Below, in pieces: positions 1 through 11,989 of a stretch of 64,000 nt of DNA. The stretch is taken from positions 5,048,979 to 5,112,978 of the forward strand of contig NW_006921533.1 in NCBI RefSeq assembly GCF_000340215.1, given 5' to 3'. The DNA comes from Pseudocercospora fijiensis CIRAD86 (Eukaryota; Ascomycota; Dothideomycetes; Mycosphaerellales; Mycosphaerellaceae). How positions within the stretch are numbered: position 1 is the first letter of the stretch; every line of letters begins with the position of its first letter. A model generated the notes under the pieces. That model saw only the letters and a list, made by a program, of their open reading frames with translations, was not told the DNA's origin and did not search any database. The position numbers and the translations under genes are program-made.

Positions 1-113
1 AGTAAACCCATGATGAAAAGAGATAAACCAGTAAAGACGATGACAGTGGAATGCTGCAGCTTTATTAGCGAGAGCGTTCGCGATGCTTTGAAGGCGATCA
101 TATACTTACAAGG

Positions 114-281
114 CTAAGACGCCTTTTGCGTGCATGGCCGGCAAGTCTTCAGCTTGCACTTTGCGCACTCATAGATAAACCAGTGAGGGCCTGAGTGGCA
201 CATGTTGCAATTCCATAGAATCAATGTCGTGTCCGACTTGATCATCTTGAAAGTATGTTCGCATTTACCAGGCTTTGCCAT
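114..281 (-). CDS. Small Cys/His-rich putative zinc-binding protein (55 aa)
   Basis: The minus strand encodes a 55-residue protein running from an ATG at 281 to a TAG at 114-116. Its metal-ligand pattern is dense for its size: Cys7 and His9 near the start, then Cys25-x2-Cys28 followed by His29 and His33, Cys39-x2-Cys42 and Cys47-x2-Cys50. The segment CHSGPHWFIYECAKC joins two of the pairs. This looks like a compact zinc-ribbon or treble-clef fold; I recall similar short proteins as uncharacterised ascomycete products but cannot name the family. A CAG lies just before the ATG, so this could be the last exon of a longer gene. No signal peptide or membrane segment is visible. Function is unknown; nucleic-acid or protein binding would be a guess. 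Confidence 0.6.
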   Translation of the reverse strand: MAKPGKCEHTFKMIKSDTTLILWNCNMCHSGPHWFIYECAKCKLKTCRPCTQKAS

Positions 282-2700
282 CTGCAGCGAGAGTCAGCGG
301 GATGTCTTGACGGATGGAAAGGCTGAGCTAACTTTTGATATGTCGTGTGGAACGACAGAAGCGCGTTGCGTGTGCTCAAATACCTCCGCCCTCTCAAAGA
401 ATGTCAATTGACTTTCCAAGAACCCGGTGGTTGAGAAGTTCGAGTCAAGATGGATCGACAGTTGGCGGCGGGTGAAGAGGTGCAAGCGGGCAGCGGCGGC
501 CAATGATGGACTCGTGAATATGTGGCAGTCGCTCGCTAGTTGATGGCTTGCTCTTGTGAGATGATCTGGGATGATCGGGGACAGAGAAGCTCTCGGGGGA
601 TGGATGTCAAGTCGCTGATGAACGAGGAAAGCAAGCTGAAACGTAGAGCTGGCCAGCAGAGCTATATAGCAGGTCCTGGAGTATCCAGGGCGCAATGACT
701 TGGTGAGGTTGCTTCAGAGGCTCTTCCACTCGATCAGAATTTGTGCTTTATGGCACGGTGTGGGCAGACACGGAGCCAAGCCAGTGACAGCTCTGGTGTA
801 CACAAGTGTCGTCGAATACAGACAGGGAGAAATGGATTGAGCAAAGAGGCAAGATCTGGTGATACCATGGAGGGCTGCCGGCGTGCGACGTGCGACGTGC
901 TGCCCTTTTCTCCTCCGCCGCTGGCCCGTGGCCATTGCAGGCCCAAAGCAGCAAGCAGAGTGCAGAGGCTAAGAGCAGTGGCCCATTCCCTCGCTCGCTC
1001 CCCGTTGCCGCGTCTGTGGGTTGCAGAGAATGGGTATCAGACCCCTGCGGTAAGGCAGATGGCAGACTTCGAGAAGAAGCGCCTGAGGCGTGTGAGGCGT
1101 GTGAGGCGTGTGAGGAGCCGTCGATGCAAGACTTCGCGAATCGGCGGGCGCATCCAGCTCCCGGGCACTGGAGTGTTCCACCACTGCTGCAAGCAGTTAG
1201 ATCTTGGTTAAGGTTTGCTGTTGAGCTCGCAGTGCTGCCAGTGCACCGTGCAGAGAGGGAGTCGACTCTGGCGGATGTCGCATGACTGGATGAGGGCCAC
1301 GACTGCGCAGTGCCGCGATCCTGCCATGGCCGCCCATATCATCCCACAGCGGTACACTGTGCAGGTGCGCGGCCCTCACTGGCCCTGGGCCACCAGACCA
1401 ACGAGGACAGGCATCACTTCGCACGCAAGACGTCCAAAGAAGCGTGTGGCATGCATGCCATGCCGCAAGGAGAACGCTGCAGCAGCCTTGCAGGCGCCAC
1501 GAACGCCAAGACACGGTCGATGGCAATGCCCGGCGCCATGCACGCTGGAGCCTTTGTCAGCGCCTGAGCGCACCGCGCGTCTGCCGACTCTGTTCTGACT
1601 GTTCGAGCACTGTGCCTCGGCCAATCTGCCGACTGGCTCGCTCGCGGCGAGTATGCTGCATAATGCATTTCGAGGCGGTCTGCCCGCCGACGCTGCGCTG
1701 CGCTGCTCTGCGCTGCTTCGACCGCGACATGTCTGCTGCACCGCGCTAGCACACGCCGACCACCCACCACTGCCTTACCGCCGCCGACCGTGTGTGTGAC
1801 TGACGCTCCTTCTTCATGGAATGCGATCTTCTGCAATCCCTCGGCGGCATCACTGCCATGGGAACACTAGCGCACGCTGACTACTACTGACAGGTCCATA
1901 CCTGCAAGTCGGTCACGTCCCTGCTACCCGGTTCGAAATGGCGACGACCGACGACCGATGCAGCCACGCCTAGAACTTCACATCGCATCCCTGGGAAGCA
2001 TGTCTCTATCCTACACCTGTCATACCCAAGCTCCTGTTATTCGCACTCTCATGCGCACATTGGCGCCCGGCGGCAGCTTTTGCGACGCGCTTGACATGCG
2101 CACCTGCCACCTGCCACCTGCAGCAGTGGCGCGAAGCGGAAAGCTCACATTCGCAAAACTCAAAGAATTAGACAAGCGCCTCGTCAATCTCTGGCATCCA
2201 TCAAGCTGCGGCAATGGCGCTCGTGAACGTCACCCAAACAGCCGTCGTGCATAGCAAGCCCCAGATTCCAGCATGGAGATGCTCGGCCTTGGCCCATGCT
2301 GTCCTAATTTCCTACAGCCAGCCTTTCGCCATGATTTCCTCTGAACTGGAGTTCGGCTGATCATATTTATTGAATATGACTTTCTCATACTTCTGGTTGT
2401 ACAGGCCGCTCTGACGGCAAACTGTTTGGGATTGCTGTACCGTCTCAGATGGCCCTCACCAGCATCTGACGTGGTATCAGAGATGGCTCAATATCGGCTC
2501 CTTGCTTCAAGTCTTGATTGACACATCCCCTTGGTTAACTCGTCGCCTCGGAGCGTTCGTCGGCTAAACAGGCATTCCCCCCTGCGGTGTCCACATAGTC
2601 AGCTTTTAGAATAGCACCTTGCATGTAAATACCAGGGCTTCCATTGGACTCGTTTAGCATGTGACTATGCCGCTTTCAGTGCCGCCGCACTCGGAGACTG
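282..2700. other. Intergenic DNA without a supported gene
   Basis: Many short overlapping open frames occur on both strands, but none shows a recognisable domain or a codon pattern better than its shadow. A 9-bp tandem repeat (unit GAGGCGTGT, about three copies) lies at 1085-1112. The base composition is balanced, unlike the RIP-degraded block that begins near 2700. I see no gene that I can support. Confidence 0.5.
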
Positions 2701-5700
2701 AAAACTAACTCTTGAAGGTTCAAACCGTAAAGTTAAACCAGCTGATTTAGCAGTGCTAAATAGACCGCTTCTAAGCTACTATAGTCGATACGGCGGAAGC
2801 TAATAAAGAAGACAACGACTAAGGGTAGTTATAACAGGTAGATAAGGCTTATAGTAACCCTATTAAGTACGATAAGTACGTACACTTACATACTAAGGGT
2901 CCGGTCTTCGAGAGGGCTATAAATGCGGTGCCTCGTAGATTAGAATAGGAGCTATATAGTGCTAGAAATAAGGACGATACAATTGAGGCTGTTAGTAGCG
3001 ACAACAGAGCCGGAGGCCTTTATTATCCGATAGAAGACGACCTAAAGGAAGACCAATTTAAGCTATTAGTAGCGACTAAGCACTAGCGGAAGGTTAACTT
3101 ACCTATCTACCTATAAGGTAACCTCTCGGAGGTTAAGGACGTATAGTACGAGTTCTTTAACCTCCTATAGACTAATAAGGTTATAGACAGGTTAGTAAAG
3201 TATACTAACGAGTATATAGAGACCCGAGAGGAGTTCAAAATAGACAAAGCTAGAAACCCCCGAATTGGCCGCAATAGGAGGCCTAAGATTGTTATATCTA
3301 GACACCCTTAGAAACTAGTAGGGCGTGAAGATATAATAATCTTCGTAGCCCTTATTATCTACATATCCGCGATCTAAATAGCCGATAAGTCCGATTACTA
3401 GAGGGACGACAAATACTAGCTAGTCTACGCAATCGCTAAATATATAAGTAAGTAGCGCTTCCGACAGATCAAGGCCGCTCTGCAGTATAGAAGTCCTATT
3501 CTAAGAGGCTCTAGATTGCCCGCGTAGGCGTAGATATTGCTATTAGCCGACCTATTGCGAGATAGGTTTAAGACTGTCGTTATGCCTAGAACTAATGTAT
3601 CGCTTAACGAGTCTATAATCCGGTTTATAGGGCGGTCTAGTTACATTATAATAATGCGAGGCAAGCCGACGCCTATCGGATACTATGTCCTTTGCCTATA
3701 TAAAGGTAGATACCTATATTCCTTCTTATTCTTAAGCCCTCGAAAGCAACACTCTTAGGAAGCCGAAACAGACGAATTCGTAACTAGGGTTCTTAAGCGG
3801 CCGGTTATCGTTCGTAAGCAGCTTACTAGCGCTAAAATAGTCGACCGCGCGAAGGAGAGTAATAAGAGGCGTCGAGATAGGCTTAATAGCCTTGCTAGGG
3901 GTAGTGGTTGTAATAGAATAAGTAGTATCTACGAGGTTAATAAAATAAAAGTCGACTTCTACTCGAGGGGCGCTAACTAGTCGGAAAGCACGGAAAGCTC
4001 GGAAAGCGCCGTAAGCGAGCCTAGTAGCATACAACCGACTAACTACGCCTATAGACTTAATCTTAGCGCAAGGCTAAGCCCGCTAAGAATCGCTATCCTT
4101 CGACTATTGCTATAACTTCTATTCTAAACATACTACTTCTACGTCTTTATAGACAATCTGTTTAATAACGTTGTCCTATTCGCTATTCTAAAGTATCTCG
4201 GAATTGCTACGACTAGCACTATGCGATCCGGCTCCTTATCGTAGCCTTAGAGAGGCGCTAAATTCGAGAAGTTAGGTTAGCTTCTAAAAAATGGAAAGCG
4301 GAAGAAATCAACGTTTCTACTACTAAATCGCAAGACGACTCGTTTCCTATTCGATACCCTATTATACAAGGTAATTTATAGTATAGCGGCGGTTATCTAG
4401 TAGGACAGAAATCTCGTTTAGTTCCTTATAAACGCTATTGATCCTCGAAGCCGAGAAAATCGCCTTAGGGTACGCCTACGAGCCTATAACAACGCCTTTA
4501 TCGATAACTACGTACGACCTTACTAGAAAGAAGAGCGAGAACTCAAGCTATTACTAAGCATCGCCGCTCGCTATAATAATAGTATAGGTAGCGTAGATAT
4601 CTATAACTAGCTCCGGTTCTACTGTTCCTCTTAGTATAAGTTACGGAAGGGTTAGTATCTACTCTTCTACTTCCTACTTAATGCCGCTATTGTTAACGTA
4701 TATATACTTCTTCGAGGCGATAAGACAAATAAAGACTTTACTTTCTAACGCGAGTTTAGAGTTAAATTAGCGTAGCAAATAGTCCGTAAGGTATAGAGCG
4801 AGAAGAACGCTTAAGAGGCTATAGAAGCCTCGGTAAGAGCGCTTCGTATACTAACTCTACTACCTCCTCGAAGCGCTAGTTAATTCATCTCCGGATACAC
4901 CTACAATCGTAGCGGTAGAAGATCTAAGCGCTATTAGATTAGGAAAGGCGATAGCTTACCTACAGTTAAAGAGAAACGGCGTATAGAGCGTAGTAGACAA
5001 GCAGTCTACCTAATAAAGCCTATGCTTCTACGACAGCGTTACTATCTCTATAAGTACGTAAGAACAGCTCTTAGCTTCAAGTAGTAGCCTCTTAGCGGCA
5101 AGTAAGAACATTAGACAACTATAGCCTATAACTACTATAGTCCTATTGCTATCTATAGTAGTTGCGAGCCTATATAGCATAGCTAACCGGACTTAGTAGC
5201 CTTCTTTACTGCTATTAGACCGCAACCTTCTACGTTAGAAGCCTCAACGCCGGCTCGAAGACCTTTACCTATGCCTATAATAGGCTCTTTAGTACCGCCT
5301 TTAACTTAACAACCTTATTCTTTAGCTTATCTACTTCTAGCTATAGCTAATTAAACTCCGCTGCGCTAACAACCTCTACCTCGCTTTAAGGGCCTTTTAC
5401 GTCGGACAGTAACTCTTCCTTTACCTTACTTGCCGTACGCGCCGACTCCGCCTATTACTAGTTTACTAGGTTTAGGTCTACCCTTAAGTCCTTTACTAAC
5501 AACTCGAGCTTCGAGATACGCTTAATAAGTGCCTTATAGCGCTTATTCTCGGTGGACAAACGCAGCTTCAATAGACTAGCTAGCGGCACTAATTTATAGA
5601 CCTCTTCTACGGTCAATTCTATACTATTCGAACGTAGTCTACGGCGCTGTCTTAACTCTTCTATTAAGCGGAAGCGGATAGGGCCCTATTACATATTAGT

Positions 5701-5790
5701 CTATATTCATCTACAGAAACAGTCTATAAACCTTTCTACTTGGTATGCTAGGCGGTATTGTATTCCTTTACTTGCTAAGGTTTGATGGCT
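2700..5790 (+). mobile_element. RIP-degraded piggyBac-superfamily element (ends not resolved)
   Basis: The block changes abruptly to TpA-rich DNA with stops in all frames while CpG is retained, the mark of RIP acting on CpA/TpG. Reading through the stops on the plus strand gives a piggyBac transposase (see 2930-5050). Beyond about 5100, the opposite strand gives a short, charged, coiled-coil-like reading frame (around 5290-5700) with the segment STENKRYKALIKRISKLE; it may be a second element-encoded product. I could not find convincing terminal inverted repeats or paired TTAA target sites, so the borders are set by where composition changes. Confidence 0.7.
2930..5050 (+). pseudogene. piggyBac-type transposase (DDE_Tnp_1_7), RIP-inactivated
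   Basis: The longest open stretch, 3537-3758, contains SLNESIIRFIGRSS followed by IMRGKPTPIGYYVLCLY. This matches the piggyBac core in which a DE-x-hydrophobic-F-GR motif precedes a basic KP-x-G block. Downstream, through stops, the frame gives FIDNLFNNVVLFAILKYLG (about 4150-4200) and later YNNSIGSVDIYN near 4570-4610, equivalent to the family's conserved 'NxxMGGVDxxDQ' segment, then a hydrophobic stretch ending in NVYILLRG. Conserved Asp residues appear as Asn, as expected from G-to-A change. The coding frame is broken by many TAG codons and cannot make a protein. Orientation is plus. Confidence is high for family and low for exact limits. Confidence 0.75.
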
Positions 5791-8407
5791 GCAGAGCCTT
5801 CAGCTGTAAAGGACGACTCGTGAAGGTGTCGGCTTCCTAACCTTCAGCTCTACTACGGAAGAACCCGAAGCCCAATCGGACAGCATCGCTGTTCGAGGGG
5901 CGATGCAGGTTTGTATGGGGCCACACCGGATTTAGCATAGAAGGTGGAACCCGACAAGGGCAGAGCCAGGGTAGGTGTTCGACGGACTTAACCACGGAGG
6001 CGGTTAAAGGGATGCCGGCAGGTGGCCACAGATGACGATGAACGTCCCTCAATCTCGGAAGAATACAGTAGCATTGGATGAAAAGGACTGCCGAAAAAGC
6101 CGAGACAATGGCCTGACCCCCCCCTTCGCCAGCTTCCTTGATCGACCTCGAACCTCCCTCCAACTCGGCTACGCCGAGACCGAATCGAACGTCCAAGGAA
6201 CCTCGAACCCTTTAGGCGGGTGTAACGTAGCACTCACACACACAACATCGCAGGTGGAGCGAAGACTCTTGCACCAGTTCGCCATGGCTTCGCGGCTCGC
6301 AATGACGTTCCCACTGTGTTGCAGATCGCATTGCGCAACCTGGAAACTAATGCAGGAACGCTCTGGAAATGCTGTACATACCCGGTCTTTGGGTCACTTG
6401 GTCAATGCATCTGTGTGTGCACGGAGCCATCAATAGAATTTGTGGGCGCGACGCCCAAATTGCATTCTATGTCTGGCACTACATCGCCAGATTTGGCCTC
6501 GCGAACTTGGTTCATCATGTTCTGCTCGTCCTTGATTGCGTGAGGAATCTTGATGTCATTACTCTACTTGTGAAGCCGAAAGCCCTACAATTGATTAATG
6601 GGGAAAGTGCAACAAGGTCGGTCTTGCTCGCCTTCAACATCCAGGACTGGCCCGGCATCAGGGCAATGACCCAGATATCCTGTTTGTTTGGGTTACCAGA
6701 GCTCCTAAGTCCACGATGGCGAGGATTAACCACGGCAAGCAGCAGGTCAAGATCGTGCATCCGGGGCAAGATCAAAGACATATACCACGAGCGAGAAGCG
6801 CAGCGATAGGTAAGCGATGCAGGAGAACCATGCCATGAGCAATGCTGTTTCTGTCAGGAACTGAGCAAGTTTAGAACGTGTGTTCACCATGAGCGTCCAT
6901 GCATCAAAAGACAGCACCACTGCCACACGAGCGACCAAACGGAAGCGCCTGGAACTGCCAGCAGACACCGCAGCTGTGGACATGCAGGAATGAACTGAAA
7001 TTCGTGCATGACTTAGGAGCAAACATGCATGCGAGTATGCACCTTGCCACACGGTGCCCCCAGCTTAGAAGGCAGATGAAATATACCGACTGTTGGGGCA
7101 GGTACCATGAACCCCTCACTCTGATGATCATCAATCACGGCATCGGGTCAGACTCTTTCACGCTGATAGGAGAGAGGATTAAGAGGGCATCAACAGCATG
7201 CTCGGTTCGAAAGTCATAGCGCAGAGTGGATATGGTCAGAGAGCTGGGAGGCACGCATTGGCCTCAGCGACTATTTCACACAGTGTATGACCTTGATGAG
7301 TTAGGGTTTGTTTGGAGGAAATGCTTTCGCAGCCATACCCGTGGCAGCATCACAATATGGGCGCGCTTCAATGCTAGCGAAGCATGCTACAACACATGGC
7401 ATCCTTGAGTTTCCAGACACTTGGCAAAGACGAGTGCAAGTCGTTCCGTGGACATGTATTGACTGATGATGAGTAAGGCCCTACAGCGCCACATTTCGGT
7501 CGGGAATGGCACTCGGTGTCGGAAACAAGTGAGGGTTTCGGAAGACAAGGATGAAGTGCTCGGCCTCGGGCTTGCACGGCGGAAAGACGTGCGTTGGCAG
7601 GGAGGGCCCAGATCCAGATGAAATGGAGCAGCGCCGCCAGCGCGGCATTGCGACGTGTCTAACGGAGATTGCGGGAGGATGGCCGAGCTACTCCATCTTT
7701 TCGGAAGTAGTCTTTTGGCCAGCTTTTGACAGGAAGATGCTGGCGGTGCTAGGTGAGACTACTGTATTGGGAGCACGGCTTCAGAAGTGTAATGAATACC
7801 AGTTGCTGTTGGATAAGCTGTTGCTGGCGTGACGAGGAGGCAGGGCAGGGCAGGGCAGGGAAGAGCGTGCATACAAGCGCATAGCCAATGATGTAGCGTG
7901 AAGCAAATGGCGACCCCGAGCACCTTCTCACGTGTGAGGCAAAGATTGACTGACATCTGCCGTCGAGTCTGATGTGCTGCGCGAAAGTGAGTGAGTGGCC
8001 CCGGGTTGCCTGGGTTGGATGCGGAAGATATGTTTCTCCGTCACCCGTCGTGCCTGAAATTTGGGGCTGCAGTTCTTGCACAGACAGCACAGTAGCTTCG
8101 AGAGGCTTCGCGACAGAAGTGCGATGGATGCCAGCGAGTCGAGAGTCGATGATAGAAGAGCAGCCCACTTAGAGCGGCCTCGCCTTGCACATGCTGCCAC
8201 TCACAAGCACTTCTCGGCAGAATTTTGACTCCTGATGCGAGATCGCACTTTCCAGCGAGCATTAGAATTGTTTTGCGTCACTGCGAGCAACTTCTGAGTA
8301 CCCGCCGTAAACTTTTCTCCCAACACACCCACACCCACACCCACGCGCCTGCAACCACACACCCCCTCCATACCGCATACACATACCACACCCCATAGTC
8401 GCCCACG
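5790..8407. other. Intergenic DNA upstream of the Hsp110 gene; no supported gene
   Basis: This is 2.6 kb of normal composition with only short, overlapping open frames, none of which carries a recognisable motif or a plausible multi-exon structure. The last 120 bases contain a pyrimidine- and CACACC-rich tract (8322-8375), typical of fungal promoters and 5' leaders. I looked for a clear inverted GAA/TTC heat-shock element array and did not find an unambiguous one. Confidence 0.45.
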
Positions 8408-11003
8408 ATGTCGGTCGTAGGGTGAGTAGCCCATTCCTGCATCCCAACACCATCACCATGCCGCTAACAGCACTCCAGCTTGGATTTCGGAACGCAGAAC
8501 AGCGTGATTGTAAGGCAGAAGCTGCATCCACACTTGCGCGCATGTCATGCCAGCTAACACGATACCAGGCTGTCGCCCGGAACAAGGGCGTCGATGTCAT
8601 TACCAATGAGGTCTCCAACCGCGCAACCCCGTGAGTACCACATTCAGCACTGTCACATGCAAATTTCACATGCTGATCATTTCGCAGAACTCTCGTCGGC
8701 TTTGGTCCACGAGCCAGATACCTTGGCGAATCGGCAAAGACACAAGAGGTATCGAACCTCAAGAACACCGTCGGCTCCCTCTCGCGCCTCGCCGGCCGCT
8801 CGCTCAACGACCCCGATGTGCAGATCGAGCAGGAATTTGTTTCGGCCCCGCTGGTCGAGGTCAATGGCCAGGTGGGCGCCGAGGTGTCGTACATGGGACA
8901 GAAGCAGAAGTTCTCCGCCACCCAGCTCATCGCCATGTTCCTGACCAAGGCACGCGAGACCGCCGCGAAAGAGCTGAGACTGCCAGTAAACGATATGGTG
9001 ATCGCAGTCCCCGCATGGTACACAGACGCACAGCGCAGAGGCCTTCTAGACGCTGCTGAGGTCGCCGGACTCAAGGTCTTGCGTCTGATCAACGAGACAA
9101 CAGCCACCGCGCTCGGATACGGTATCACCAAGACAGATCTGCCTGGCCCAGAGGAGAAGCCGCGCCGCGTGGCCTTCATCGACATTGGTCACAGCAACTA
9201 TACCTGCTCCATCTGCGAGTTTAGAAAGGGCGAGCTGAAGGTCGTCTCGACTGCTTACGATAGGCATTTTGGAGGACGCAACTTCGACAAGGCTATTATC
9301 GAGCATTTCCGAAATGAATTCAAAGAAAAAAATAGAATCGACATTTACGAGAACCCCAAGGCTCGCGTCCGTGTCGCCGCGGCCGTGGAGAAGCTGAAGA
9401 AGGTTCTTTCGGCCAACGCTCTGGCACCAATCAACATTGAGTCTCTCATGAACGACGTTGACGTACGTGGTGTGCTTAAGCGAGAGGAGCTGGAAGAACT
9501 CGTGAGGCCACTTCTCGACCGTGCACACCTTCCTCTCGAGCAGGCTCTGGCTGAGGCTAAGCTGAAGGCCGAAGATATCGACTACATCGAGCTTGTTGGT
9601 GGCTGCACACGAGTGCCATCTCTCAAGGCCATCATCCAGCAGTTCTTCGGCAAGCCCCTCAACTTCACTCTCAACGCTGACGAAGCCATTGCTCGTGGCT
9701 GCGCCTTCAGCTGCGCCATCTTGTCTCCAGTCTTCCGAGTTCGCGACTTCAGCGTGCAGGACATTGTCAATTACCCGATCGAGTTTGCTTGGGAAAAGTC
9801 ACCAGACATTCCAGATGAGGACACCAGCTTGACCGTCTTTAACAAGGGCAACGCCCTCCCCTCCACCAAGATCCTCACCTTCTACCGAAAACAGCCGTTT
9901 GACCTTGAAGCCAAATACGCCAAGCCTGAACTACTCCCCGGAAAGATCAACCCATGGATTGGTCGCTTCAGCGTCAAGGGCGTCAAGGCGGAAGGAAAGG
10001 ACGACTTCATGATTTGCAAGCTAAAGGCACGCCTGAATCTTCACGGTGTGCTGAATGTTGAGCAAGGCTACTTTGTTGAAGAGCAGGAAATTGAGGAGCC
10101 TATACCTGAGGCGAAGGAAGAGAAGAAGGATGGTGATGTGAGTACAGCCCGAGCGTTGCGTTTTGCATTTGTTTCAACAGAAGAGGAGGCGAAGGCATTA
10201 GAGGCAACAGCGGCCAACATGTCGAATCTTCAAATCAATGAACGCGAAGAGCGCGCCGCCAAGCGCCAAAGGACTGAACCATTGCTGACGGCTCGACAGG
10301 CAATGGACACCGACCAAGCCAATGGCGATGCCAAGCCACCCGTGAAGACCCGCAAGGTCAAGAAGCAGGTCCGCAAGGGAGATCTTCCGCTGTCTGCTGG
10401 CACCGCATCACTTGACCAATCAACAAAGGACCTCTTCATGGAGAAGGAAGGCCAAATGATTGCTGAGGACAAGTTGGTGGCTGAGACCGAGGACAAGAAG
10501 AACGAGCTTGAATCGGAGATCTACTCCATGCGCGCCAAGATCGACGAGCCGTACTCAAGCAATGGCTACGCTGACTTCGCAAACGACGATGAGAAGCAGA
10601 AGGTCCGCGACAAGTGCGAACAACTCGAGGTATGTTGATGATGTCACCTACTCCATTCAGGACAATGCACTGACTGCAATTATAGGACTGGCTGTACGAC
10701 GAGGGTGATGATGCCACCAAAGCGCAGTATGTTGCCAAGATCGAGGAGCTCCGTGCTTCTGCTGGCCCGATCATTCAGCGCTTCAACGACAAGCGCCAAG
10801 AGGAAGAGGAAGCGCGGAGAGCCAAGGAGGAAGAAGCTGCGGCTAAGCGAAGAGCAGCTGAGGAGGAGAGACGCAAGGCAGAGGAGGCGCAGAAGAAGGC
10901 CGCAGAGGAGGCGAAGAAGGCAGAGCAGAAGGACGAGGAGATGAAGGATGCTCCAGCTGACGCAGAGGGCGAGAAGCCTGCAGACGTCGAGGAGGCGGCT
11001 TAG
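8408..11003 (+). CDS. hsp88: Hsp110-family chaperone / Hsp70 nucleotide-exchange factor (Sse1/Hsp88 type)
   Basis: This cytosolic Hsp70-like protein acts as an exchange factor for Hsp70 and as a holdase. I reconstructed five exons: 8408-8421, 8479-8509, 8569-8630, 8688-10629 and 10686-11003, giving 788 residues. The spliced N terminus reads MSVVGLDFGTQNSVIAVARN, the Sse1 phosphate-binding start; the Hsp70 ATPase fold follows (INETTATALGYG, FIDIGHSNYT, VELVGGCTRVPSL). A substrate-binding domain with a long acidic linker (about residues 450-560) and KTRKVKKQVRKGDLP, typical of Hsp110, come next. The last 100 residues are a Glu/Lys/Ala-rich coiled coil without an EEVD tail. The segment 10133-10180 (48 nt, starts GTGATG, ends CAG) is in frame and could be a fifth intron; removing it would delete 16 residues in the linker. 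Confidence 0.93.
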
Positions 11004-11737
11004 GTGATGTTTCCCGAAGCGATGGCGACTCCAGGCGCGCATTCATGATATAAGTGCATAGATGTGGCTCGGCGTCAAGGGAGTGGATTGTGATGGTTTA
11101 TGATGACCTGGACACGGACAAAGCATGGCATGAAGGACACGCACTACCCAAAATCAACTTTTTTCTTTGCTTTACTTTGTGGATTGTGGTTCGACTGATG
11201 ATGCATAGAACTAGAAAAAAATTGAAGCTTTTCCTCAACCATACACCTAGAAGTTCTCCATCTGGGCTTGACAGTCTGGCTGACAATTGGTACGTATGGA
11301 TCTCGCTGACCTAGGTCCCATTCGAAACAAGGCCATCGAACTTCAACTTCCCTCCCAAAGCCTTTTCTCCATATACTCCTCATATATCATAATAACATCT
11401 CAACTCCCTAAACTGCCACCCCAACTTCGAAAAAACCAAAAACAAAAATGCCTTAAATTTTTTTTTCGCCCTCCAAAGATTCACGAAGTTGTTGGCGGAG
11501 GGGTTGTTTTGTAGGTTTTTGGGGAGTAGAAGGTTTCGTAGTTTGTGTTTTGGCCATTCCGGGGCGTCGGGGGGGGGGGGGGGGGGGGTAGGATGGGAAG
11601 GGGGATGATGAGGGCTTTTTGGGGACATTTCTTTCTTTCGGCTTGGTTTGGTTTGGTTCGGGATGGTTATTTATTGATTGATGAGCGGATCCACATGAGA
11701 TTGATGGATGAGCTCGGCCTGATTGATGTACAGACAG
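11004..11737. other. Intergenic region with a 20-bp poly-G run
   Basis: This is the 3' flank of the Hsp110 gene up to the left end of the pogo-like element. It includes an uninterrupted run of 20 G at 11569-11588 and short poly-T and poly-A tracts near 11214 and 11458. No gene is supported. The homopolymer length may be an assembly or sequencing artefact. Confidence 0.5.
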
Positions 11738-11786
11738 TAACGTGTGCAAGGAGGCCTTCGTAATGCTACCCTCTTCGTTAGCGTGG
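11738..11786 (+). repeat. Left terminal inverted repeat of the pogo-like element
   Basis: This arm starts with the TA target dinucleotide followed by ACGTGTGCAAGGAGG and ends at TTCGTTAGCGTGG. It matches the reverse complement of 14952-15000 over 49 bp with four mismatches. Confidence 0.92.
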
Positions 11787-11989
11787 TAGGAAGGGCCGCT
11801 GCTAGCTGTTTCCGGTAGACGCTAAACGATTAGTAGTTAGTTTAGCATTGATTAGAAAGCGGCAACCTCCGCGAACCTCGATAAGCAACACCTCCTACGG
11901 TCGCAAATGCGACTATACTATTTAATTTTATTAACCGGCTATACACTATTATAATAGCGACAAAATAAAGTCCAAATATCTATCCTAGA

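Noticed and set aside
1958..2254. Plus-strand frame of 98 codons in the left intergenic region
   Set aside because: Overlaps an equally long antisense frame and shows no domain or coding bias.
2690..5830. TTAA-flanked inverted ends for the piggyBac relic
   Set aside because: I found weak similarity between the borders (for example near 2740 and 5770) but no run good enough to call TIRs.
5837..6809. Several 100-146-codon frames on both strands
   Set aside because: They overlap each other, use mixed start codons and show no recognisable protein features.
8262..9185. Long minus-strand frame (307 codons) opposite the Hsp110 gene
   Set aside because: It is the antisense shadow of a strongly coding exon and has no domain signal.
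8818..10638. A single long plus-strand frame as the whole Hsp110 gene starting at MQIEQEF
   Set aside because: The upstream exons restore the conserved Hsp70-type N terminus MSVVGLDFGTQNSV and the C-terminal exon adds the coiled-coil end, so this frame is only the central exon.
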